A stretch of DNA of 64,000 nucleotides, taken from contig VWZW01007188.1 of assembly GCA_013397115.1 (NCBI GenBank), forward strand, positions 1 through 64,000. Direction: 5' to 3'. Below the pieces are notes generated by a model. It had not been told where the DNA came from. It was given only the letters and a program-made list of their open reading frames with translations, and made no database searches. The DNA is from Edolisoma coerulescens (lineage: Eukaryota > Chordata > Aves > Passeriformes > Campephagidae). Position numbers and translations under genes: made by a program. Positions 13,640 to 26,200 of the stretch are shown piece by piece. Numbering within the stretch: the first letter of the stretch is position 1; each line of letters begins with the position of its first letter.

Positions 13640-13935
13640 AGCTCCGTTTAAGCCGAGAGGCACAGGGGTGGGTAGCCGGGGGGAGGAAGGGGGTTCAGGC
13701 CTCCCTCGAGGGCGCGGTGCCGGCCCCGGAAGGAGGAGGGGGGTGACGTGCCGCCGCCACAGGAGGCCATGGCGGGGGCCCCGCCCGCAGCGCCGCGGGG
13801 ATTCCTCGGGGCGGGGCCTCCTCCCGCNCTCCGTCTCCTAACGGGAGGGATGTAGCCGGCGTGGCGGGGAGCAGGGTGGGCTGGAGGGGCCATTGTAGGG
13901 CTACAGCGGCTCACAGGGGAAAACCCGGCCTTCTC
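13640..13935 (+). promoter_or_regulatory. GYG1: CpG island, probable GYG1 promoter
   Basis: A sharp rise in G+C and CpG density occurs here, with GC boxes such as GGGGCGGGGCC and a CRE-like TGACGTG near 13,744. It is the only CpG island upstream of GYG1 exon 2, so it is the likely promoter. One undetermined base sits at 13,828. I could not find the expected first exon, which codes only for Met-Thr plus one base, in the visible island. It may lie in the gap at 14,097-14,578. Confidence 0.6.
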
Positions 13936-16900
13936 CTGGAAAGCCAGAGAGAGCTTATGATTTCTGTGATTTTGATACTTTGCAACGAGTAGGTCCTTAC
14001 CGCCTCTCCACCTACGTCTCGCTTCTTTCTTCCGTTTTTTTTTTTTTTTTCCCCGATTTTCCCCTGAAGTTGTCAGAAGAGTCGGTTTCATTTTTANNNN
14101 NNNNNNNNNNNNNNNNNNNNNNNNNNNNNNNNNNNNNNNNNNNNNNNNNNNNNNNNNNNNNNNNNNNNNNNNNNNNNNNNNNNNNNNNNNNNNNNNNNNN
14201 NNNNNNNNNNNNNNNNNNNNNNNNNNNNNNNNNNNNNNNNNNNNNNNNNNNNNNNNNNNNNNNNNNNNNNNNNNNNNNNNNNNNNNNNNNNNNNNNNNNN
14301 NNNNNNNNNNNNNNNNNNNNNNNNNNNNNNNNNNNNNNNNNNNNNNNNNNNNNNNNNNNNNNNNNNNNNNNNNNNNNNNNNNNNNNNNNNNNNNNNNNNN
14401 NNNNNNNNNNNNNNNNNNNNNNNNNNNNNNNNNNNNNNNNNNNNNNNNNNNNNNNNNNNNNNNNNNNNNNNNNNNNNNNNNNNNNNNNNNNNNNNNNNNN
14501 NNNNNNNNNNNNNNNNNNNNNNNNNNNNNNNNNNNNNNNNNNNNNNNNNNNNNNNNNNNNNNNNNNNNNNNNNNNNNNTTTTTTCCCCGATTTTCACCTG
14601 AAGTTGTCAGCAGAGTCGGTTTCAATTTCAGGTCTGGAAGCCTGCAGGAAGTCTTCCCTCCTCACCCCCATGCATGTCTTGATAAGATGCTCCTGTCTGT
14701 CTAGGAATCCCGTACTCAAAAAAAAAATCAGATGTACTAGCTCCTAACTCAGAGAACAGGGGGAAAGGCAAGCACCTGTGAACTCTGGCTATGCCTACGA
14801 AAAACCTTCCAGGGAAATTTTTAAATTATCTGGGGCAAGCACTCGAGTAACCTCCTGCACACCATCAAATGAAAGATCGCTCCTAGCTCAGACTTCCAGG
14901 ATGTGTAGTGGGTGTGTAAGGGCTAGCACAAAAACTCTAGCAAAGAGATACTATAGCCTGTGATCTGGGCAGCCAAAGAGATCTCTGAGGGAGCATGGTT
15001 TTGTCTGGGTAAGTCAATTAGGAAGCTGTACAACCGTCTCTCATTCTATGTGGTTTTGCAGACATAGTGTCACCAAGAGTTCATTGTGTTTCGGGCCTAA
15101 CAGTGGCTGCTGTGTAAACATAAGATTCTGTGGAGAAAGTGTTTACAGAGAGGGGAAAAGGACAAGAAAGGAGACCCACGCAGCTGAAATATCTGTTGTT
15201 TGGGTAGAACGGACTAGTCTTTTGCAGATGTAACTTCCGTAATAAGCAGCAACTGGTCTTGCCCAAGTTGTAGTATGGGCTCCTGTACTTACGAATACAC
15301 TTTAGAGAAGATATAGAATGGAGCATAGTTTATTCAAAACTTTGGAAAGCTGTGCTGACTTAGATGATCTCTAAGTTGGCAATATTCATCTCCTGTCAAG
15401 CAGTTTTGAAGTTTCCTCCTAGGGTTGGGATGCAGTAAGGGAGCTTCTTAGCCTTTACTCCATCATTAAATTGACTTTATTTCTGTAAAGACCTTTGTGT
15501 GTGAATATTCAGTTTCAAGAAGATGAGGAGACAGAGCGGAAGTATACCTGCTAACAGGTCAACAAAGAAAAGACCTATCTTTCAGTGGCAAGGTCACTTT
15601 AAGAATTAATCTTACACTGCTAGGGAAAAAAAAAACAAGCAACACTCAGATGAATGCTGGGCACAATCCCACTTTGTCTACACTGGATTTTTAGTGAGCT
15701 GAGAGCACAGTGTCAGACTTCCATGTATTGAATAGTAACATGCAAATTACCTAGTGAAAAACCCTGTCCTATTGGGAGGACGTTCATACGACTTAAAATG
15801 TTACACACTTGCCCTTTCAAAGAAACATAAAGTTGTTCTGTAGACTTGCTGAATATGAACTAGTACAAATAGGCAACTAAAAGCGAATTGAAACAAAATA
15901 TCTTTATTCCTAGCATTATAGAAGCTTTTTTGATCTTTGTGATTGACCGCTATAATCTAAATCCCTTGGGACTAGTTGGTTTTGCTGCTAAGCAAAATAG
16001 AAGGTTTTGTAGCTGGTCTATAGATCTTGCAGACCAGGCTTGCAGAGCTTATAGGCAGTTATGGTACATGATTTTCTGTCGTCAACTGTTAAGGGGGTAT
16101 TAAGTTTAAAAGATATTGGTGATGACTGCCTCACGAATTTAGGAGTCATGCCAAACAACAGTTTTTCTGGAAGGAGTCAGTATTTTAATCTTACTACTAG
16201 ACTTGATAGTAAGCCTTTAAGTGCCCAGAACTCTCACTCTGATCTAACCTGGTTAACATCTTCTGTAAAGAAAAGAAATCAAAGTTGCTAAAGTAAATTT
16301 GACTCTTGAAATTCTTAGGAAGAAACTGTTTTGTTGATAGAGTGAAAAATGGATTGGTAGAAAAGAGCATGCTTTGTAAAGTGATATAGCTTTGAGAGGA
16401 GGTCTGCATGGAAATAGTTAACAGTGAACTGAAGAACTTTTATAAGTTACTTGTTTGCTTTTGTCAGTCCCACTCTGGCAGTTTAAAACAACATGAAAAT
16501 TGAAAGAATGCAAAGCTTGTATAATATGGCCTCATTAAGTACTCTATGGCAAAACAATCTGTCTTAAGCTATATTTAAGATACAGCTGGAGCAGAAGATT
16601 ATAGTACCTCTTTTTGCTCAAAGACTAAAAATTGTTCCTGCAAGTTTTAAATTGCTTTTTGTATTACTAGTTACTTCCCATTTAAATCTTGCATTCTTGT
16701 TACAGAGCTGCAATCATGGGTTGCAGAACAACTCATCTGCAAAATCCTGAGCTAGCAAAACTTAAAACTGTTGTCTAAGATATAATTCAATGGTTACTTT
16801 CATTTGAAAATGAAGTGCAAGTTTTACACTGCTTTAGCTTCAGGATTGAGAGCTGAACCTAGAGAAACTCTACAAAACCCTACTAACTTTAGGCCAAAAG

Positions 16901-17281
16901 CAAGCCCACAGACTCCAAACACTTTTCACGTAATAGCATGTTAGTGGCCAGAGTAAGGCTCTTTAGACTTTTTGGATTGTCTCTACATTTGGCATGAATG
17001 ATTTAACCTGTGGGCAAATTTGAACTGGTGTTCTCTTGTAACAGTCTTGATTTTGTGGGTCATTTTACTGCATTTTGCCATGCATCAAGTTACCAATAGC
17101 AAATATAGCTATGCAAGTAATCTGCTTCACTCAGTCACGTAGGAAGGCCCTATACACAGAATTAAAGGGCACATCTTAGAGGTCTCACAGCATGATTACC
17201 TAACAATACTAGGTTTCTAATGTATCTGTCTCAGAATAAAGTAGTGGATCATGCTAACTTGACCAAGTTCATTTCTTCCAG
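13936..17281 (+). other. Region between the CpG island and GYG1 exon 2 (mostly GYG1 intron 1)
   Basis: Apart from the N gap, this is AT-rich sequence without recognisable exons or repeats. It is presumably intron 1 of GYG1, inferred from the position of the CpG island. Confidence 0.5.
14097..14578. other. Assembly gap (482 N)
   Basis: This is a run of undetermined bases. The sequence just left (about 14,039-14,096) and just right (about 14,579-14,631) are near copies: a T-run, CCCCGATTTTC, CCTGAAGTTGTCAG and GAGTCGGTTTCA, with a few mismatches. The gap may therefore be an assembly artefact at a poly-T tract, or may hide a tandem duplication. Confidence 0.95.
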
Positions 17282-20200
17282 ATCAGTCCTTTGTGACTCT
17301 AGCCACAAATGACTCCTATGTGAAAGGAGCACTGGTACTTGGGTCATCCTTGCAACAGTACAGAACAACAAGGAAGCTGACTGCACTCATAACGCCTCAG
17401 GTCTCAGATCTTATGAGGTAAGTTTACTTACATACTTCAAAATGCATCAGTTCCTGCTGATGTGCAGGTTGAAAAATGGAAGTTAAATTCCTTATTACTA
17501 ACCTTTCAAAACTCTGGAATCTAAACATCTAATTTCAGCAAAATTCAACTTATCTATACTGTCTGTAGTTCTGTAAGTTCTTCAAACATGAAACCGTTTA
17601 TGTTTTTGTGTGTTTTTTTTTCTTTCTTCCCTGTGATGAGTTAAACAAGTAGTCTGTAGTTAGAGCTCTAAACTGTGACTTAACACTGATATTTCAGCTG
17701 GATCTTTGCTCTTTTATAGTCCTACTTAGAATTGTCCAACAATGTGATATTGCCTGTGCATTTGTTAGTGCTGTGTGTATGCATGTGGAGGTGGGAGCAG
17801 GGGATTGGCATTTATTTGTTTTGCAGAAGTATTCCCGATTGAGATAATATAACACAAGCTCTCTTGAAATCTAGCAGACACTTTAAATTTTATCATGGGA
17901 GAAGAAAGCAAGCAGAACTAAAGTAGCACCAAGTATGTCAAATCAGCAGCTCAACAGAGGCATCTAACAAGGTCACCACAGTACAACAAATGAAATTAAC
18001 AGGCAACTGCTTCCTACAGCCTCCTTAGAATAGTCTCACTATGGAGTGGACTGGATTCTCTTTCCATGTATAAGAGGGTAAAAAAAAAAAAAAGACAAAC
18101 AACAAAACAGTTAATAACTATGGGAACTACAGATGATAGGTCAAGATTCTCTACAAGGGGAACTTCTTCTGAAAAGAGTTATCAATATACAGAGACAATA
18201 GAGAGGTGACTCAATAAAAAAATTGAGTGACTCTCCCTGGAGTCTCCTGGCAGCTAAACGGTCTTATCAATATTAAGATGTTGCATATAGGAACATCCAT
18301 TCCAGCCCATTAGGTGAGTGCACTCTTTTAAGATGAATCCTAAATGTACTTATGTGCTAGTGCAAGCCAGCTAGTACTGTGCCCTTAGAACAGACCTACG
18401 TACCTAGTGGTGTAATTGGAACTTGCATTTCTCGCCCTGTCTCCACTAACAAAGTATGCCTTAAGTTCAGAAGCACTGTCCCCACCAAGCTGTCAGTATA
18501 AAGACTGCCTTGCGAGGCAGAGCTCCAAAATTCATTTACAAGCTCTGTGGCTCAAATTGTGCTGGTAATTGCTGAGCATTCAAGATACATTGTAGAATAG
18601 TAAGACTTTAGAGATGTTTCCTGTTTTAAGTAGCATGAACACCTTAATCTCTTAAACTGATGGTAATGCTCTATTGGTGGTAAAGTAAAGCTTGAATATC
18701 TGCCACAAAATTTCACTACACTGCCTGAAAGTTTGTCACTCTTTAGTGAATATGATACTGGCTCAAAACATTTCTGTACCCACAGCCATGACTAAGTCAC
18801 TCTTGAAAAGACTTTATGGGATAAAGAAAGTTTTAGCAACAGGGTCTAGTCAGATGTTTCAAATGTCCCAGATGTCGCAAATCCAGAACAGTGTAAGTAT
18901 TGCATAAAATAGTGTTTCAGCTGTTTAGGATTCAGCTACTGTCCTGCTCAAGCTAGTCTAACAGCTTCCCATTTCTTAACTGCCTGCTTAGAGTAGACTG
19001 TTAAGTTGTCAGAAATCAAAGTCTGGATGAAAAAAAGCTTTGTGGAAAGTTTGTACTACATAGCTATGACTTACTGGACTTGATAGCAATGCCAACTAAA
19101 ACTCTACTTGTGGAAGAAAAAGAAAAACCCAAGAAACTTCTCTGTTCCCCAGAATGTGCAGAAACTTTGAGGCAGACGGGTGTACTTGTGCATTCCAACA
19201 CGTGCAGTCAACTCTTACTTCTTTTCAACAAGAAATGTTGCCGGGTTCCCTGTTATTCCACTTGTCTTTATGGAATGTGTCATGTGGTCTGTCGTTGGAG
19301 TAATGCTAGAACTAAATCTTGCCAATTGACTCTTCCCCAGGAGAGTGCTGGAAAAAGTCTTTGATGAAGTCATATTGGTAAATGTCTTGGATAGTGGGGA
19401 TTCAGCACACTTGGCGTTAATGAAAAGACCTGAGTTGGGTGTCACACTAACAAAGCTTCACTGCTGGGAACTGACACAGTTTTCAAAATGTGTTTTCATG
19501 GATGCAGACACAATGGTAAGTGGCTGTGTCTCATGGTACCTCTTAAAGACCTAGTATCAGGGTTGTTGGATTTTTTTCTGTGGGTTGTTTATTTTTTTTT
19601 TTAAGAGTAGGGGTAATAGAAGCCTTTTACTACATGGACTGATAGCAGTAAGAATGTGTGTGCCTTTTAATCTAAGTTAACTGTAATGAAGTCTGTGGGG
19701 ACTGTAAAGTATTGTCTTCCATAAGATGAACACTGATACAAGAGCTTTCTTTCATGTCTTAAGGTTGATGCCAAAATCCATTAAAACGTGATACTGCAAT
19801 TCCTAACCTAAACATTTTTTTTAACCCCTTTACAATTAGGTTTTGTCAAATATAGATGAGCTTTTTGAGAGAGAAGAGCTGTCTGCAGCACCAGATCCAG
19901 GCTGGCCTGACTGTTTTAATTCAGGAGTTTTTGTTTACCGACCTTCCATTGAAACATACAGTCAGCTGTTACAGTTTGCCACAGAGAAAGGCAGCTTTGA
20001 TGGTATGTATTAATTTGTATTTCAATGTAAGTTAGACCAAAATAGTGACAGTAATTGGGATATAGTAACTACAATGACTATAGTAGTTGGATGTAGTAAC
20101 TACATACATCTCGTGGGGACTCTGTATGATAGAATTCTCGATGTAAGAACACAAAAATTGTATCCTTCTCAGAAACAGAGGCTATCATTACAATATGTAG

Positions 20201-23200
20201 TAAAACTACTTTTTTTGGACTTCATGAAATAAAAACTGAGTTTGGCCTCCAAATTAACAGCTGTAAGCATTAAGTGTAGACTCGTATAACAAGAAATGAA
20301 ACTTGGGTACTATGCTTCAGACATTCCTAACACTCAAGGCTTGGATGTTCTGTACTAACTCAAGCTGCTACAGAAAAAAATAGTACTGGTCAACTTAAGC
20401 ACAGCTTCAGAGAATCAAACATTTGAAGATACAGCTATCTCTTCGTATGCTATGTGATGGCTTCCTGTCATTATAGGGTGGTGACTGTCTCTTTCCCAGT
20501 ATCAAGTGCATGTAGCTGTGGTTGCTTCGCACTATAGGTCACTTAGGATCAGCCACTGTACCAGGTTTAAGCTTGAGAAGCCAAGTTCTGCTGTCCTGTA
20601 AGTCTACTAAATCTGTTACCATTGCAGTAAAAGCATATGTCGCTTGGAGACTGCTATGGTTAAAGGCTTCTGAGTATCACTGTCTCCTGTCACTTAATTT
20701 TGTTATGTAACTACTGTGGTACAAAACAAAGTCTAACTACAGAAATCTATGTAAATAAGACCATAAAATGGAACTCTCAGAAGTTAATGAGCTAGCCTGT
20801 TGACTTACCTCTCAGTACTTTGTAAAAAGTAAAATTTCCAGATGTCACTCCTAGTCTGCAGAATACTCCTTGTTACTGTAGGGACTCTTGTGTGTGGCCT
20901 TCTAAAGAATATTAGTCACAGTTGCATGCTTAATGCTACCCAACGAAAATGAGTACTGCCATGTAATGAAGGTCTGTACTTTGCTCCTGACAAGGTAGCA
21001 GCTGGTAGCTTTGTGAGTGCTTTCAGATATTGGGTACAAATTGATCACCAGCTATGGCAAAATCTATAGCATAATTCTGAATTGTTGCATTCAAAGAAAC
21101 AAACAAAACGCCCCACAAACACCAAAAACAAACGAACAAGAAAACAAACAACCCCTTCCTCCCTCCAAAAAAAAAAAACAACCCACCCAACATCCCCCCC
21201 AAAAAGCAAGCAACCAAAAAAAGCCCAAATGCCTGTCTTTGTGCAAACTGACTGATCTGCAACTTTGGGAACATCTGAGACTTGGTGGTTGTCTCCTTTG
21301 AGCTTTGTGCTTGACTGCTAGCAGACCAGATCTTCTAGGCTGAAGGCGCCTGTCCTTTAAAAGAACGGAACTGCTTCTACAATATGCTTTCTGACTTGAA
21401 AGCTAAAGCCATGCAATGGTGAAACTTCCTCTATGTCCTAAATGCAAAGCAATTGTTGCAGGACTTAACAGCAAAAATAGTGGGTTAATTGTTTAGGTAT
21501 CAAATTTCTAGAACTGTAATTTTTACTTCAGCTTCAAAATTTACTTAGTTTTTATTAAATGGTAGCAGTGATCTGAGTAATGAGACCATGGAGACCTAGA
21601 CCATCTGTATAAGCTACTGCCGAGCTCAGGAACTTGGTAGGGAGAAAGGGGATTGAAAATTAAATTGACCTAAAGAGTAATAAAACGTTCTAGGAGACTT
21701 AGTAAGAGAAACCTGTGAAGTGTCACTGCTTTTAATAGGACATAGGGGTGCAAACGTAACAAGCTACCAAACTATGTGTAGTTGAAGCCAAACTGCAAGT
21801 ACCTTGTCCGCAGCAGTAGCAACTAGGGAATGGAAGACCTTCCAGAATATTTCTTGCATGTAACAGCAGACAGGTGCCTCCTATGTAGTGCTGTTGTCCA
21901 GAAATGGCAGAATGATGGCTACTTATGGAGACATCTACTCTGTCTGTCTCAACTTCACCTTTCTGGATAATAAAGAACACATCATGCAACTACTCTAGAT
22001 ACCATCTAAAAGTAGTGGATGGGAAAGAAAAGTTTGGTTTTTAGAAGAAATCCGGTAGTACTGCTACCTTAAGAATATTGCTACTGCTTAGAGAATCCTC
22101 TGGGTCCTTAGCCTGGGATCCAAAATAGTTGCTTGTACAGTCTTGCTGTATTCTACCTTCATATGCATCTGTAAATATGTGGTTAATATGAGTACTGCCT
22201 GATTTTTCACCTTATGTCTGAGATCCTGTTTATATAACAAACTACTGTTGAAGTCTGAATTAGGACAGCTAGATGCTGCTTTCATTGTCTGCTTTGGCAC
22301 AAATGCATGCAATCTGAAAAAAAAGCGGAGTATGTAAAACAATCAGAGCAAGAGAAAGTCCTGTGGAGTAAGGTCCAGACACTGTTGCTGCCCCTTTGGT
22401 TCTCTTATGATGGACACAACTTCTTCAAAAGTGCTTTCCTTCCTTTATGGATTGAGAGGCAAGTCAGAGGTTTGAAATTACCAGACTGAGTCTCCAGGCC
22501 GTTTCTCACTCTGCAATCTGCATGTATGCTGACAGCTGTAACAGGATACCTAGAATTTATATTTGTCAGTGTACTGCCTGTACATCTCAGTTTATGCCAA
22601 GCGTCTAGATACTTCATTTGCAAAAAGCAAATTCTGCTCAAACAGCACTGATGGTATAGACCTTAATACTGCTCTAAATAGAATCATAGGCCAATAAAAA
22701 CCTTTTCCAGAGTCAGCAGAGACTGAGTGCTTGAGAAAATGAAAGGTTAAAATGAAACATTGTCTACTGATACCCTAAGCTATCCATTTACCTACTCTTT
22801 AGTAATGCTACTTGTGAATGCAGTTATAGGTGAAAGAATACAGCAAGTGAAAGTTGGAGGACTCCCTTCAATCTCCCTGATAAGAGGACTTATTACCATT
22901 TAAAGACTAATCATATTCATTGCAATAAAGAATGAATGGATATAAATAAATAGGTTTTTACTTCTCAGTCACTGCTTATAAACTAGTCTGCTCTGGCCTG
23001 TAGGCTATATTTATTTATTTTTTTAGCTAATCTACTACTGAGATACCAAACAACTTCAGACTCACTTAACCTTGTAACAACCTCTACTTGCAAACTAAGA
23101 AGTGACCCCTCTGAATACAGATTGTTGTACTCGTTTAGCGGTTAGTCAGGAGCTTTTTAGTACAGGCCTAGGAACACCTATTGTCTGTTAAGGGATTTGA

Positions 23201-26200
23201 TGGAGTTTTACTAGAGTTGTCACCAAGACTAAGTGTGCTTTTCTTATCAGATCAATGTGGAGGTAGATGCATCTGGGACTGCAGGTCTAACAGGCCACTG
23301 ATACCCTAACTCTGGCAGTGAGTTGATGTTGGTCATGCATCTGTAAGCGTAAGAAATAAACTAATTGTTGCCGTTTGATCTTCTGAGCTACAGTTTTCCT
23401 GAAGCTGAACAGTGCTCCGTTGTACTGTTTTATTGTGGGGTTTTTTGCTGCCTTATCCAGATTGAACTTAAGCTGTAAAAGAAGCTGAATGGCAGAGTTT
23501 GTGAGCAGCAGTTAAAAGTAACCCCATACATATTATTTCATTCTCTGCATTTTTGGAATATTCAAAGGCTGCAGGGTTTACCGGGTTGTTCACAAATAGA
23601 TCTTTAGTGCTCTGTGCCAGACTTCTACTGGACATGATAACTGCATTATCAACTCTTACTTAGTGAAGTGACTGAAAAAGATCCTCGAACAGCTGTCTGT
23701 TGCTTGTAGCCTATTAATGCTTTCTCTTTTAGGTGCAGATCAGGGGTTATTAAACACCTTCTTCAGCAGCTGGGCAACAACAGACATGAGTAAACATCTA
23801 CCGTTTATTTATAATTTGAGCAGCACTTCTGTATATTCCTACCTTCCAGCATTTAAAGCGTAAGTTGAAAACTTCAAGAAGACTTTCAGAGCTTACAAAA
23901 ACTAATTTCTTGTAACAGAATGAACAGGCATGATGTGAGCTTACACAGGTTTTCTAGGAGACTGTTACTGTCACTCAATATATAATAATTTCTTCTCTTA
24001 AAAAAAGAAAAGGTTGGATTGATGTAAGTCAAATGAATAATAAGATAAATGCACAGAGACAGCTGCATCTGTAGCTTAAACCACTCATCCCTGGTGATAA
24101 CACTGAAGTTGACTTAGACTAAGCACATTTGACAGGTCACTTGCAAAAGGAAGAAATGCTCCTCCAGTATAGGATACAGTCTAGTACAGTTCTAACCAAT
24201 GACAGTAGGCCCTTTAATCAACTTGAGCTGAACTTCAGCATGTCTGGTGCTATCTTTCCCACTTGGATAACTTGCCCTTTTCTTACTCAAATTGTTTAGG
24301 GTATTTAACAACCAGTAGTTACAGTTTCATCTAATCAACCTCTACCATTCAAATAAGTGTGGTGAACAAAGATTTGTATCAAGCTAGATTTCTCTCCTAA
24401 TAGTCTTTCTAGACCTGTCAGTTCCTTAAGTACCAGCAAGATGGAACAAAGACTACAGCCAACCACATATCATTGCATGTTTCCTCTCTGAGGAAGACTG
24501 TATCCTCCCTAGCTAGCAGCATTAGTTTGGCATGTGAGTGAACTGTATGTCAGAGGGAGGGTTGCTCAAAGTGTTATAATAACCCAGGAGGAAGGGGGTG
24601 GAGGGAAGAAGGGAAGCTGAAGTGTTACACAGAAACTCTTTATCTATTATGAGCCTCAGAAGTTGGAGGCAAGGGGGGAGGGAAAGTGCCAATTGCATAA
24701 AAACAATCTGATCTCTGAATGACATCAGGTTACTAGTGTCTAAAGCAGCAGCTAGCATAAGCTGGCTCAAGATCAAACTATGTCTTGTGATCAGAATACT
24801 ATTTAGAATCTTGTCATGCTAAAAGTGGAACACTTATTTAAAGAAATATATGCAAGCCTCAGAATGACTAAGTCGCTGGATAGCACGCGATAAACTAACA
24901 TCTATTGTAAAGTATGTCGTCTTTCTGCGGCTGGCTCTTAGTCACGTGACCTTAATTTTACGAATTACTTTGTTGCCATGGAAGACTGATTGGACCTGGG
25001 AGCTCCAGAGAAAAATTCCCTTCAACTGATTGAATCAGTTGTTTAACTGAATTCATCAGACCTTCAAAAGTAGAATGCTGGCAGTGCAGCCCTTGTAAGT
25101 AAAATTCCCTGCTCAATAGGTGGAACAAGTTCCCTTGGTTAGATCAGCAGCTATACTCCTGATAATCAGCGGCTGGAATATAGTGGAGTTTGAACCTACT
25201 GACAGCAATAGCTAAGTTTTTTTGCAGCTTTGTACAGCGCGACTAGATTTCACAGCAGTCTCAGTAATCCTTTTTCCAAAGGAAAATGCCAGTTCATGAC
25301 AAATGCTCTCTAACTTCAAAACATTGATGAAGGACTTTTCTGGGAGATGGGGGAAGACAGATTAGTTGCTGAGGCCAGTGTGGACATAAAGCTTTCTAAC
25401 AGTTGAGCTTAAATGTCAAAATAAAATATTGCAGATCCAGAAAGTATCTAGAAAGCAGATACTGAAAACAGTGTAGAAGCTTGGCATCTGTTGTTCTGAC
25501 CGTAAGTGGACGGGATACCAAGAGTACACTTCTCCATTTGCAACAAATGTCACATGATACTTCTTACACATTCTGTTCTTTAGCTTGAATACCCTTGATT
25601 TTTGAACAATAAGTTTCTTCAGAACAGCAGCAGCCTAAGATGAAGAAAACTCAACTTACTTAGTACTGTGACAGCTTATAAAACTAAGGTAGTCCCCTTA
25701 TGGTAAATCTTTACTTTTGGGGTTTAAAGTTAAAGCCCAGTAACTGACCTCTTGAAGACACTTCTTTGCATGCAGTTAGTGCAAATACTTGGCCTTTCAC
25801 ACACACATAAGTCTTCATTCTGCAATAAGATCAGTTGTATTCAAAACATTGAACATGAACATTGAAATATAGTCAAGGACCTTAAAATAGTATGAAACCC
25901 ACACCCTCACCCAAATGCATACTTAGTTTGAATAGACTATGGCTTTAGAAACACACCTGTATTGTCTCCATACGTAAAACTCTTTTAACGCCTGAGTCCT
26001 GATCAAAATGACCAGCGTCTGCTTAATAATATGTTAGACAAGCTACGTGGACATTACTCTCCGTTTCAGTCATATTATGTTGAGGAGAAAGCCTAACGTG
26101 ATACAAACTGAACTAGGTGAGATAGTCACCGTTAGCAGAGAGGCTGGTATTGCTTGTTCACGAAACTGAATCAAGCTGAAACCTAGTTCTGGAACTGTAG

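Noticed and set aside
13649..14747. Long open frames across the N gap on both strands
   Set aside because: They are produced by undetermined bases and GC-rich sequence and have no protein content of their own.
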